Source: Aphis gossypii
Taxonomy: Eukaryota > Arthropoda > Insecta > Hemiptera > Aphididae
DNA: 64,000 bases
Direction: 5' to 3'
NCBI RefSeq assembly: GCF_020184175.1
Contig: NC_065530.1
Location: forward strand, 3,658,001-3,722,000
The translations under genes and the position numbers were made by a program. Under the pieces are notes generated by a model. It saw only the letters and a program-made list of their open reading frames with translations. It had not been told where the DNA came from and did not search any database. Shown here in pieces: positions 49,430 to 62,644 of this stretch. Numbering within the stretch: position 1 is the stretch's first letter; every line of letters begins with the position of its first letter.

Positions 49430-52400
49430 TAAGGCTTAAAATAATGTCTTGTTGTATTTGTATGTATTTTATATTTATAGTTAAAATGTTGTGAGCAAAA
49501 AATAAAACATTTCGTGACGATTGCTGAACCTGCATCGAGTTTTCTCGGAAATAAAACTTCCACTATAGGAATTCTAGGAAAGCATAATGAATATAAATGG
49601 ATCGATAATATCCTTGGCTTATAAAAAACTTTTGATGTAAACATTGACTATAATTTATAACATAGACTAACTCTCAACTAATATAAGTTCTATGCGCATT
49701 TAAATTAGCTGACAGGCGACAATCCTGCACGGTGTCTTAATTGATTATTCACGAGTTGTGGTGGTCATCAGATCAAATTTGCACGAAATTGTCTATATGT
49801 CATGTACGTCTTATTAGGTGAATTAGATACATAATAATATTACATTTTTAGTGGTGCAAAGAATACATTGAATTTATAATTATGTATTTTTTTAGAATTT
49901 TGTGTGTCATCACTGTTTGGAACAGCACAAATGCCTAGATTTTTGACTTCAATATCTTTTCTAATTGAAAAATAAGATTAGTTTGAACTTTGAGAAGTTA
50001 AAGTGAACAATTATAAGTACTATTAGAAAAAAACTTAAATTTTGTATGTAAAATCTATTTTTGACAAAATTAATTTTCTTATTTTGCTGTAATTTAAAGA
50101 AAAATAACCGTAGATACAATGAATTATGTTCGTAAAATGTTTTTATTAGTTAATATACCCATTATTAAATGTAAAAAAAGAGTTAAGCTCATAAAAATGT
50201 ATAAAACAAAATATTAACATTTTCTATACATGTCATAGTATAATTCCTATAATATTTTGACTCTTTTTGAGTTGTTTAGAAACATTTAATTTTTTTTCAT
50301 GAATGTCGATAAAAATGTATTAATTGGTGGTATGTCAATTTTGATAAAACATCCGCCCTGTGACTATTATTTGTTGGCCATTTCTTAAAGGTAGGTTTTC
50401 CCTGCTGCATCTGGAAAACGTACCTTAAGGTTTTTGTACTGGGTAACAGCCACCAAGGTAAGATACACATAAGTACCCTATAGAGTATTTTCAGGTTTCT
50501 TGTAGGAATCAATATGATTAGCCAAAGTAGTACTAAATAGTTTCCTGTTACGATTGTTATTGCAATAATATTTACATAATATTATGTTACATAATGTATT
50601 AATGTATACGTATATTATATATAGGTAGCTATATAGGACGTAAAATCCAAAAGTATAATGTTAGTATAATATTCTGATAACGCACTGTCCAACGTTTATA
50701 GAATAACCTACCTATATATTACATAACATTTAAATATTAAATATTATTTTTTCTTGTACACACGTTATGTATAACATAAATAATACCTTATCCCTACCCT
50801 ACCCAGCTACTCACCCTGAATCCTCACCTAATTTACGTTTCTAGTTAAAATATAATAATGTAATATCGTCTTATTCAATGGCGTTAGCCAAAGTTTCAAT
50901 AAGTCAGGCGTCTTAATGAAAATTTTCCACTCATCATATGGAAATTGTTTCTATATAAAGCAAACTAACAATAATTAAAATAATATTAATAAGAAAACTG
51001 AAAAACCATTCATATAATATTATTATATAACACGTAATGTTTACGGGCTTAACACGCGCGTGGTATAATGTAAAACAAATACCACTATATACATTGTACA
51101 TAATAATTGTACTTATATTATTATAAAATATTATGTTTTGTTATTGGTTAATGTAAGTAGGAGATAACGGATCAACAACGAATAATAAAAATATAATATT
51201 TTTTTCGTCGTGTAGTCGGTAGTCCGCCGCAAACATCAACTGCGTCTTGCAAGCGCGCGTAACTTTCAAAATCCATACTCTCTAGAGGGATGATAAATTA
51301 ATTGATAAGCAAAATAAAATGCAAATTACACAATTGGTGCCTTATTTAAAATCAAATATAGCATTTTGTCACTGAAATAAAAAATGAACTTTTCATACAT
51401 AGTATATTAATAACATTTTAAAATAAAAACAATATTAATATTGAAAATATGAGCAAAAATGCTCAATTTGAGCTTACTCTATAGTGTAAACGTGGCTCAA
51501 GATTTTACTCATCCCAACATTTCTTATGAACAAAATGCAATTTCCATATCCCCCTTGCATCATCCTTTCCCTATTAGGGTGCCCTGGACGTCATATCATT
51601 TACTAAACATCGGTTCACTATATAAATATAAATCTATCCAGTGGTGGTTTTTAGAAATTTTTTGGGATTGGTTCTTTGATATTATCTAATAATATTATTA
51701 TTAAGAAACATATATATTCATATAAATTTATTTATAGAAATATGTAATAACCAGATTTATATATAAATGTATTTCTGCACATAAAAATCGTGATAACAGC
51801 TAGACAGTCTCATACGAGTAATATATCAGTCTAAACACGGGACTTGTGGGGGTCCAAACCCCCTTGACCATGAGGGGGGGACTCTGTAAAAATATCACTG
51901 AATCTATCCGTCGTGAATGTTGTTGGTCGGGTGTATACTCGGTTGTATGTCACATTTAAATTTTAAAGATTAACAAATGTCGAATGATATGCAGCATTAT
52001 ATTACTATCATAATTTTGCTCCTCGTCGTTATATTCAAACGTAATATGAAGTAAAACTTATTTTTATAAAAATATGGGGTATGAGTAGGCCCAGTAGTTG
52101 TTGTACACATAATAATTTATCTTGTGGAGTTGACTTATTATGCTCGTATTACTCGCTAGTCAGTATATCTATTTTTAATATTTTTTCGGTAGAGAATTAT
52201 TATTATAGAGAGCCGTTATTCTGTAACGTTCGCTGCTCAACGTTTTTGCCGCTACCAGTAGCCGAAATTATGTACTCGTAATAAACTATTTGCATTTTTC
52301 GTTTATTTGTATAATATATAAAAAAAAGTCCTGACTGACTGATTTATAATCAAGTATAGCCAAAATAATGAAAGCTCGAGGCATTTTCGATAAAAGGGAT

Positions 52401-55400
52401 TTTTGTATCATAAAAAACAAATATATTTTTATTTATTATGTTTAAGTTATTTGTAACTATAACATAATACTATAATATTAGTAGTAACAGTTGTCAGTAT
52501 AGTTTTAGATTATATTACAATATCTGCCAGTCAGAGCAGTCGTATAGTAAAGGGTTATTTACTCGGATTGTCTTCAGACTGCAGATGCCGACGCGTTTGT
52601 TGAGGCTAGACGCGCGTGGTGAGCATAGGTCGCATGAATATTAATAATGATAATAATAACGATATAATGTACATATATAACGTTCATCGTGTTGTGTACA
52701 GCGTGATAATATTATGCAATTCTTGGTCTCGCGATATTGGGGGGTGTATAATAATATAAGCACACATCAATCTAAATCTCGGGGCGCGAACGTCTCCTAT
52801 ATATTCTACTATCTTATATATTATATTGTACAAAACAATATAGCTACTATAGTGAGTAGTTGTTAACTTGAGTAGTATACTCTCTTGTATATAGTATATA
52901 TACTACCTATATATATATATATATATGTACGTGATTTCATAGTAATGCTATTACTGTAATTCAAACAACCCTGTGCTACATTCGCTTCCCTTTTACCACC
53001 ACGACCATCGAATAATAATATGATTACGCGTAGATAGTTGGGATCAGTACATACAAAAGAATAAATTTTAGATCTAAACAGAGTTATTATATCTTGCACG
53101 TGACTAGTCATTTCAGAAAATTCATGGCATTTTACCAATCACTCTTCGTGTATTTTTATATTTTTACTGTACATTTTTTTTTGTTTCTTGGCTACCATTT
53201 CAAGTTCAATATCAAAACACTTGTGGTTTTAAACGACTTGACGGAAACAAAACGCTACTACGCCGCACCATGAACAAACAACATCGTCTTGGAAACTAAA
53301 CAACAATTATGTAAAATATACTAAACTATAATATTTAAGTATAGGTAATATAATGGCGTAGCATGGCGGTAGACACAAAGTTGTTGCTAGTTAACCAACA
53401 ACTATAGAATAAACTTTTAAACTCACTTCTCACTTGGCTATTAATATGCAATAGCTCTTGACTCTGTACTTGTCCATTCGAATACTTTTAAATTATAATA
53501 AAAATTAAATTTGTTTAACAGACTTATTCAAAACTATTCAAAAACATTTCAATCTTTTTAATAACAAACATAAGGTTCTACTGTATTCTGAATAAGTATT
53601 AAATTGAAAAAAATATTCAATCGAGAATATTTTATATGTCTCATACAATTGACAATCATAAATTTCTTTATTTACTTATGAAGAGTAAATACTATATATG
53701 TACTAAATGATTATTTTTGTTTTTAATGATCAATATCTATATAGTTTAATTCTTCTCTTTCACAAAAACCACATACCTATTTATTTAAAGGAATAATACT
53801 CAATTTCGTCAAAATTTGAATTTGAATTATTTATAAAACAATTATGAAACTATATGGTTTCTTGTAAATTTTTTTATTAACTTATAAGGAATTTTATTTT
53901 ACAATTCAAGTCTTAGGTTTTAAAATTAAAAATTTAAATATCACATGATGTAATTTACACTTTACTATTAAATAAAATTATTATTAAGATATTTAAAATG
54001 TTCATAAGCAACATGATGAATGAGTTTATTTATTTTGAAAATTATTTCATAATATCGCATAAATTCTAGTTTTCCCTAAATTTTTTTTGGATTTTTTAAA
54101 ATAATGTTGTAGTAACTTCCATTTTTGAAGTGATTGGAATTTTTAAATTTCTATCTCTCTATGTGTCAATTAGACCCAATAGGTAATATGACTAGAAAGT
54201 ATATACTACTTTCAGTTTTAAAGATTTAATATTTGAATAGCTTAAACAAACACGTAGGTATCATCGTAAATTATCAATGGTGTAATACATTCATAGCTCT
54301 TATCAGAATCTAAATTAATAAGTAATAACTGTTATCTAAATTTATGTTTACATAAAAAATTTTTAAATTTTTATATTTCTAACCAAAATTAATTTCATAA
54401 ATAAACTTAACATTGTAAAAATCTTTTTCCTTAGTTTCAACTTTCAAGTCACATTATATAATTTATTATTTGTTTTCATTTAATTTCTTATTTATATCAT
54501 AATTACGTTAGGCTAATAAACTATAATGTTGAAACCTTATTTCCAAAAAAAAAAAATGTTGAAATATATATTTTAAGTAAAATACAATATTATTGAAATA
54601 ATTTATAATTTAATGGACGTAATGGTTTTTAAACAGATATAATTTGACCATAAAACTTTTGTAAATAACAAATTGCTAATGTAAACGATACTATGTTAAT
54701 AGTATACCTACAAGATTATTATATTACTTATTAAAATTTATAAACTTGATATTTTTAAATCAAATACCTATATATTTCAATTGTAAGCTATCATTTATTT
54801 ATTTCATGTTCAATTTTTTTTTAGTTTAATTGCATTTAATCATCTAAAGAATATTTTAATTAGGCACTACGTTAACTTTTGATGGTAATTTATCCAACGC
54901 ACTTGATTGGAATAAATTCAGACAATAATTTTTTGATTGCATTAATTCTCGGTAAATCAATGCTCACAACTCGCAGTGATGACGATAATATACATACATA
55001 GAGTTGAATAATAATCATTAGAACCTCGCAGTTACAAAGTACAGTGTACACAATGTTGCCGGTTGCTTACCAATTATTTCGTCGTTAATTTTTAATCGTT
55101 CGACGTGTAATCATATATATCATCACGAATGTTTATCATCAAAAAAGGGTGCATATATAAGCATAAATAGGTATTCATGCATAATAATATGTAAAAATGA
55201 TCATGTAGTCTACAATTAATAAAATATAATATCGATCTATCGATTTACCTGCAAATGTTGCAGTAAATAATCTAAAGGCATACCTAACAAGTAAATGGTT
55301 TAAGAATGCATAGGAATGAAGGTGATAATACAAAATGAAGAAAGTTTAGTATAGTATAATATAGGACGTATGTGCCATAGTTTTATTTGGGTTGCACAGG

Positions 55401-56650
55401 TCAAAATTGTCAACTGATTATGTATATAAAGTTATGAAGTCTTCAGGAAAAAAAAATGTACATGAGACGAATAAACCAAAAAATACATAATATAGAACTA
55501 TAATATATATTATATATACATTATACATAGTATAATTAATGTCCCAGATACGGGTAGAGAGGAGAGTGACTTGTTGATCTCAAATCTATCTTTCTATTAT
55601 TTTTAAATCTATATTTATAAATCATTTTTTACGGATGGCAATGCTCGAGTTTGAAAAATAAAAATTGGGACTCCGTTTTCAACTTGATAAAATTAATGTT
55701 TATTGAAATGATTGAACTTCAACTAACTTTAAGGTGTAAAACTTCTCAATAACTATCAATTTAACAACACCAACAACTATTGATTTTCAAACAAATAATA
55801 TGAGTTTGCCAATATCCAGTATATAATAACTACTTATGAGTTTTGTGCGATTAAATAATTAATATTTTAGAATAATATTACTACTGTTTATTCACGCTAA
55901 CAATAATTGTATTTAATGTAAAATATTAAATTGATTAATAAGTTATAAAGATATTTTTAAATTTCGATTAAATTATAAATACTCCATAACTGTTATGCAA
56001 TGTCATAAAAAAATATGTTGTACAATAATTTATAAGTACCTAATTAAAATATAATATTATTTATAAGAAAATCGTTGTTAAAAATGGGTTCTATTAAAAA
56101 TAATTACGTGCTCTTAAAATATAAAAATTGTAGAGAAGCTCCGTCTCCCTGTGTTGTCATGCCCCCTACAGGTGTTCTGATCTTAGCCCTCAGGATAATT
56201 TAAGTCTCCCTAGTTCAATACAATCGTCAAATAGATCTATATGGATATATATAGGTGTTTTATTTTTTAAGCCCTTATATTTTTTATTCAATACTGAGAC
56301 ACTTTCATATTTTTAATTTATTTACAAAAACGGGTTTTCTACATTCTGATAGAGGAGTAATATAATAATCATATAATTTAACGTGTTTTTACGGTTTAAA
56401 TACTTTTAAATGTTATTCAAAATGTTTTATGTAACATTTTTATTATAGCTTGAAAATTGGACATCGATTGTAATCGATATAATATAATATGGAATTCAAA
56501 AATACCCCGTTTGTTTGAAAGCTTATTTTTTTAAATTAATCTGTCGTTGACCTTTGTAATCACTACTACTCGATTACAAGTTCATCACTTTAATATGTGC
56601 ATTGTGCACATATACTATCGGATTTGGACCATTGGGCTAAACTGAGCGGT
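49430..56650. other. Long AT-rich gene-free stretch
   Basis: No gene was recognised. GC-richer patches lie at 50330-50520 (an unrecognised 71-codon minus frame), 51470-51620, 51830-51900 (G and C runs suggesting a MITE remnant) and 52540-52800. A TA tract occupies 52909-52926. A hairpin at 53379-53403 has 8-bp arms, AGTTGTTG and CAACAACT. The part at 53500-55950 is extremely AT-rich. Confidence 0.5.
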
Positions 56651-56659
56651 TAAAAATTG

Positions 56660-56698
56660 AGGTGTGGGGTAGATAGTCCACACCTGTGATACTATCTA
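56660..56698 (+). other. Two interleaved perfect 8-bp stems (pseudoknot-like)
   Basis: AGGTGTGG (56660-56667) is complementary to CCACACCT (56678-56685). TAGATAGT (56670-56677) is complementary to ACTATCTA (56691-56698). The order 5'S1, 5'S2, 3'S1, 3'S2 with spacers of 2, 0 and 5 nt is that of an H-type pseudoknot. As DNA it is two mutually exclusive hairpins. No frame overlaps it, so recoding is not indicated. Expression is unknown. Confidence 0.5.
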
Positions 56699-57052
56699 GC
56701 CGTCATGGAGGTAGTTCAAAATGTTTTAATGTGATGTGTACTCAAAGACCAGTCCAGAGGTCCAATACGCATTATAATGTATTTAAATAATATAAAAATT
56801 CGAATTTTTTCATCACCTCACCATAGAATATTAGTAAATATTAGTATATATTATATATATTAATATTAACTGTCTGTATTAGTCAGTATTTATTTCACAC
56901 CTTCTATCTCGATGGGAAGGGTGTATTGTAAATTTTCCAGGAGGTATGCCATATGAATAAATAATGAAGGTAATTAAAAATATTGTATACATTTTTCTAC
57001 TTAATTATCCCCTGAAATAAACACTGTGTGTAGCGTCAAATTTGATTTTCAG

Positions 57053-57176
57053 ACAGTTAGGTGTGTAGAAAAAATAGAAAATGAGCTTGGCCCAACGAGC
57101 CAAAACCATCAGTCCAAACTCAAAAGTATGTCTATAGACACCTCTGATGACCTCCGAAATATACGCGTCTGTTTAG
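57053..57176 (+). CDS. Candidate internal exon, unknown protein
   Basis: This 124-nt segment is preceded by a plausible acceptor (TTTGATTTTCAG, AG at 57051-57052, with a pyrimidine-leaning stretch and a possible branch site near 56999) and ends at a strong donor (TTTAG followed by GTACGT at 57177). Only one frame is open across it; the other two stop within 15 bases. That frame encodes 41 residues, hydrophilic and balanced (TVRCVEKIENEL at the start, SIDTSDDLRNIRVCL at the end), unlike the I/Y/N-rich products of the surrounding chance frames. It would start in phase 0 and end with one extra base. I recognise no family. A lone exon in a long intron, a pseudo-exon or chance are all possible. 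Confidence 0.18.
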
Positions 57177-57179
57177 GTA

Positions 57180-60100
57180 CGTCTGGAATGTTTTTGAACG
57201 GATATCAAAATCGTCCGATGACCACTGTCGAATATTTTTATTAGATATTTCTTTTGCACATTTGGTTTTGAGATTTAGGTCACGCGTATGCTGACCGTTG
57301 TCGCATATCGAATATTATGCAGGAGATGGCTAATAATACTAAATACACGCAGTAAATTGTATTATCCGTTGTTTTATACGATCCGGCGAAATGGACAATC
57401 ACCGTATACCATATAGTTATAATGACATACCAGCCACCACTGGTGCTACTATATACCTATAATACTACTATATGACAATAATAATACACTCCCACGTAAT
57501 ATATATATATATAAATAATATATTCTTACGTGTGTAAGTAATAAAACAAAACCATACAGAAAAAAAGACAAGAAAACCCGTAAGCGATCCGAAGAATAAT
57601 AATAAACGGCGGCGGGCGATTTCTCAACCATCTGACCGAACGGAATGTTGAATGACCGAAATGAGTCGTGTGCGTGCATGTAACCGTGTGTGTATGTGTG
57701 TGTGTGTTCAAAGGACTTCGGGGCTATCATATTTCATCGTATTATTCACGTCTACTTATTCATTCAACAGTGGTTATCATAGAGACGCTGCTCGTGGAAA
57801 TGCTGCGTGCAAATATAACAATGAATGAATGAAACGGGCAGCGGCGGCCGGTTCTAATTTATTCCCAAAAAAATATTTTCGCTTTTGTTCCACGTACTAT
57901 ATTTATATATACACACATATACGTGTATGTGTGTGTTCGTTTATGTATATTGTATAATGTATATATACAAATCCGGCGTGTAGTGCCAAAAAAGAAATCA
58001 TTATAATCGTCGTCGGTTGTTTTTTCATACATCACCGACTATCAAAAAAATTGTTTTAACATTCAAAACGAGTATTAATAGGACCATGTAGAAATATATT
58101 ATTATATTATATAAATAATAATACGCACACGGCGAACAACTCTCTGCAGGGCCTTGGAGCCAGCCAGATGAGATGTGTGACATTTTTTTTTTAATTTTAT
58201 TGTTCGCGCTCCGGTGTCTGCTGCGCGTTAAGCCGCGCCGGCTTTAGATTTTTTTCTCTTAAGTTTTTCAAAATTCTATACATCACTACCCACGCGAGAA
58301 TGGTGGTGTGAGTTGGGGGTGATGGTTGAAGGGGAAACGTCTCGTTCCCATTGTTACACATTAAACACATTAAACAAGACGTATTATTGTATATGTTGTT
58401 CTTGTTTATGTTTAACATTTAAAATATTGATATATTCTCAATACACCCACTGTGCATATATTATAGTAATATAGTTACCGAATGTTGAAGGGCTGTAATA
58501 CGACTTAAGTCACAAGCACTATATATCCCTGTATTTCACTGTTATATACCACATTACGTATAATAGATCTGAAACTTCTTTAGAAACGTTTATTGAAACG
58601 TTATTGTGTATAGAACATGATATTGCGTGTAGCCATTTAAGAATACTATTTAATACATGAAGCATATTATACTTTTACTAGTCTTGCTTAACTTAATACC
58701 TAAAATACATATATATTTTCTGAGAACCACCACCGGGTTTGAAACCCATACGAAAGGTATAATATTATAATAGTAGACTAGATACTTAAATAACTGTGCT
58801 CCGGTTCGTATACATTGTATGTATTATATAGATATGGACGTGAATGCCAATACGAATCGCGAGAACGTTTAAATCGTATACAATTAACGCACGGCATGTA
58901 TAGAGCGTGACGCGAATCAACAATTGATCGCGAATCGTGTAGGTACTTATAGATCGGCGTCACGATGTCGGATATCGCGATGTCGATAAATCGTAGCACT
59001 TCCGGACACCTCCTTCTGCAGCAGATTTAAACGGTTTAACGGTTCAATTTCATTTCAATTATTTTAACGTAAAAATGTATATAAGTTTAAACTAGATTTT
59101 ACTCAATAGTATATAATATATATACTATCTCTGTGAATAATTCATTAATTTAGAGAGATTTGAGATACCTGTATGGTGTCTTTATACCGAGTTGTCCGTT
59201 CATGACGACTTTATTAGGACCGCTGGTTAATTAGATGCGTCGTATAGAATTTCAGTCTGTAAATTACACTGATATGGGGCAGATATTTGAAAAATGCTCA
59301 TTTATGGTGTCTCCAAATTTTATCGATTCTAATGCGAAAACATGATTTCCTGTGTAAAGTACCGAAAAAACTTGTTCCTTTTACACAATCCCGTATTTAT
59401 GTTAATATCGAAGTAAATACATAATTATTTTCTATTACATACCTATGTCGTTTGATCAAAGCTGAAGGCCAAACGTACATTTGATCAGTTTGATCGTTTT
59501 CTATTCATAACCGAAGTATTTTGTCTCATATATTATTATACATATAGTGTAGGACAACTTTGTTATATGATTTTACAAGGAATTTAAATCACTAGTTGGC
59601 CCCATTGATTTGGATTATTATGTACCCAATCATGAATATTTTCCAATTCGATTTTATCCATACTAATATATTTATGCATTTTATGCTTGTCTTGTCTATT
59701 TGATCTAAATGTGTAAAATGGTTAATATATATTATACTTTGTGCATTTTACTCTTTGCATGAATACAAATTTACATACCAAGCGTGTACAATTTTTTTAA
59801 TATAGACTTTTTTATCTCATAAAAATATTTAGGGTAGTTACACAAACTGTGATTAATTATCATATAATAGTCCGAGGAGTTTCAACTATAAATGTATAAA
59901 AAATCATATTAAACACTTGAAATTTAATTTGTACATTCGACTAAAATATAATTATGAAATATTTTGAGTGGGTTGTATAAGCAACGATATAATATGTGTA
60001 TTTCATTAACATTTTTTAAAAAAAAACAATAAATTTTAGTAAAAAATAATATAATATACAACAGCAGTAATAATTCTTTCTGGCGCGAAAACACTCGAGA

Positions 60101-60560
60101 GACACTGATTTATGACCAATTCGCTCGTTTTACTCGCGCATAGTGGAAGAAAACGTGTAATTCTTTTCACTGTGCTCAGTCGCGTGACCGATATAAAAGT
60201 ATCTATTAAGAATTAAAATAACGATGCGCGTTTAGGTAAGTACCTACCTAAGTTATAAAATTTGAAAAACAAACGTTTCTACGGATCAGCCGTCGTCTTC
60301 GGAGACACCACAATAATATTGTGACGTGCGCGTGTGTATCGAGAGAATCTAAAACCCCATAATATTATGTATAATATTACATATTATACGATCTCCTCGG
60401 TTCAACATTACGACTATACCAGATACCACCTATCATTATCTTAGGTATACCGGGTTATGTACTCACACATATATACGTACGATACTATATACACACAACG
60501 CTTTGCATTTAAACGTCGTTTTGAATAGAAATCGCTTATTATAAAATAATTGAATTAATT
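57180..60560. other. GC-richer gene-free stretch with simple repeats
   Basis: GT/CA and TA tracts lie at 57495-57512, 57686-57708 and 57900-57935, the last a near-palindrome of CA and GT units. CpG-rich patches are at 57600-57650, 57835-57855 and 58200-58245. No gene was recognised; frames over the repeats are artefacts. The part at 59040-60050 is AT-rich. Confidence 0.45.
57686..57708 (+). repeat. GT microsatellite, interrupted
   Basis: GTGTGTGTATGTGTGTGTGTG, one of several GT/CA tracts between 57 and 63 kb. It encodes the HTHTHT-type runs seen in overlapping minus frames. Confidence 0.7.
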
Positions 60561-60569
60561 TTCGTCGTT

Positions 60570-60592
60570 CACACACACACACACACACACAC
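60570..60592 (+). repeat. CA microsatellite
   Basis: Eleven uninterrupted CA units, the longest CA tract in the window. A CpG-rich patch follows (60595-60730). Confidence 0.85.
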
Positions 60593-61450
60593 AACGTCAC
60601 AGCTCGCGCGTCCTAGAGACCATTAGCACAGTGGAGGTATTATATATACAGCGTAGTACTCGCGTCACGGACGTTGAACGTGCTCGCGTATTTGAACACT
60701 ATGCGCCGTCGACGGTTTCGCGACCTCGTATTTAGTAGTTTTATGCGTTCAATTACCCCATTATAGGCGAAAAAATTAAGTGGGAATTTTTTTTCCCGTC
60801 AAATTTTAACTCATCCGATCGTCGTAGAAACCGGTCGTAGCTATTATCGACCGGTTTTTATTTTTTGGGATACTTGTCTTACAAAATCGACTTGTTAACT
60901 GCGGCGATTCATAAATAATGCGTATACGCACGCACAGACAGCCAGGGCCGCGTCGCACTCTTTTGGGTGTAATAGTATGTGCTATACTCGAAAAGACGAT
61001 TGTGAGCAATTAATTTTTGAAGGTACATCCGCAGGCCTTATAAACGTGTCGTAGGTTATATAATAGAACAAATCATAGATAAATAATATTATAATAAAAA
61101 TCCGAATCAGCTAAATTCGTTACGAGAGACCTCGGTCGACGGATTTATCGACTGTTGATTGGATACCTACTTTTCACCTAAAACCGTTGAAGTATAATAG
61201 ATAAATGACTTCTAATAGTAATAAACTTTACTATGCATATTAATCAAATTACTCGTATAGTTTTCCGCAATCGTGCGATTGTTCATCGTTTATTATTACC
61301 ATACGCCTGCAGAAAGTGCAGATATCATATGATACCAAAATAATAAAGATTATTGGATTTAACTTTGTGTCATAAAATAATAGTATAATATGGTAAACTT
61401 CACGTATTAATATAATAAATATATATACGTGAGCACTGCGTATAATGTAG

Positions 61451-61471
61451 CCTCGGCGGCGGTCGCCGAGG
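61451..61471. repeat. Perfect 8-bp GC hairpin
   Basis: CCTCGGCG (61451-61458) and CGCCGAGG (61464-61471) pair exactly around GCGGT. It is a very stable stem for so AT-rich a window, inside the CpG-rich region. Confidence 0.6.
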
Positions 61472-61570
61472 AATGCGCACCGCCGACAAAAACGTTTCGC
61501 TAAACAATGAACGAAAATTGTTCCATAGTCTCGACCACACATGGTCATTATTTTTTCTCTTACGACAACG

Positions 61571-61593
61571 ATGTGTGTGTGTGTGTGGTGTGT
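61571..61593 (+). repeat. GT microsatellite
   Basis: Eight TG units followed by GTGTG after a single G insertion. Confidence 0.75.
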
Positions 61594-62644
61594 AGCGTAA
61601 CGGTATTGACTCGCGTCTGTCTATGAGATGTATTTCGTGTACCGGCGACGGCGACGGAAAAATCGCGATCATACACGCAATCAACGCAATCGAGTGTAAA
61701 CGCTCGTGCCGTAATCATATTTATCGTAATATGTTATATTAATATATATTTAAGATGTAGTCCTAACTGACTGATTCGTTTTCAACAAATTGCCGTATAC
61801 ATATTGAGGTAATTTACTAATTATCTTTTATGTATATAGATACATACTTAAAAGGGATTTTATGAAATTCTCATTTTAAAGACGGGCTCACAAGTGGATT
61901 TTATGACTCGCAAAAAATAATATTTTTTTATTTATGTAATGGGTGACCATCGGTTACAGAGAATATAACAGTTATAAGGACTGGATAAGATTTTTGATCT
62001 GGACTTTTATACTTGGTCAAAATAAAATAGATGCGCATCTCGCATTTAATTGAGTTCAAGATGGCCAACTACGGGGTATGTCCACGGGTATTATTTAATT
62101 TGTCATGGTCAACACTATGCAGGATCAGCGAGAAACAATATTTACCATGAAAACGGAGACCCTTCGAGGTTTTACGATCTGCGTAACAATCATTATTAAT
62201 CGTATTTACGAGGGCACGCGATATTATTATTGTTGTTGTATATGTTATAGTAACTTTGGGTGATAGTTCAGACGGGGTTGCGTGGGTGGGAGTGAGAGTG
62301 TTGAAAAGATAGACCGGAATATAATGCATATGATGTGTAAACGTGCAGCAAACGATTTTAGTACACAAATACACACACACACATACACATGTAATATATA
62401 ATGTACAATACGTATTGTCTCTCTCCCGGCGGTCCATCCTCCTCCGGCCATCCGTTTTGATAAGTCCAAACCGGACTTCTCGGAGGAATGTGCATTGTTT
62501 TGCACACATACACACGCACGCACTCACGTGCAATACACATAGAAACGCCCTTGAGACATCTCTGTCCGAGATAGAACGCATAAGCTGGCAATAGCTCGAT
62601 TCCCGGAAACACATGCGTAAAGAAGACACATATATTATTTTTGA

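Larger units (their letters stand above)
60595..62640. other. CpG-rich region without a callable gene
   Basis: This is the broadest GC-richer region of the window, with many CpG sites (60595-60740, 61440-61500, 61620-61680) and CA/GT tracts at 61571-61593 and 62370-62388. A 186-codon minus frame (62069-62629) overlaps other open frames on both strands and encodes CVCVCV stretches from the repeats, so it is not called. The composition would suit a promoter region, but no start site was identified. Confidence 0.4.

Noticed and set aside
50297..50512. 71-codon minus frame with a GC-richer core
   Set aside because: Unrecognised product, no splice signals that I trust, and alternative frames are equally open over parts of it.
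51639..51890. CAGTGGTGG at 51639 and G/C runs at 51850-51890 as two ends of a MITE
   Set aside because: The right side lacks a matching inverted end and no target duplication is visible.
62069..62629. 186-codon minus-strand frame, the longest in the window
   Set aside because: CA/GT repeats lack stop codons and encode CVCVCV/THTH runs in it; several other frames on both strands are open over the same bases and no domain is recognisable.
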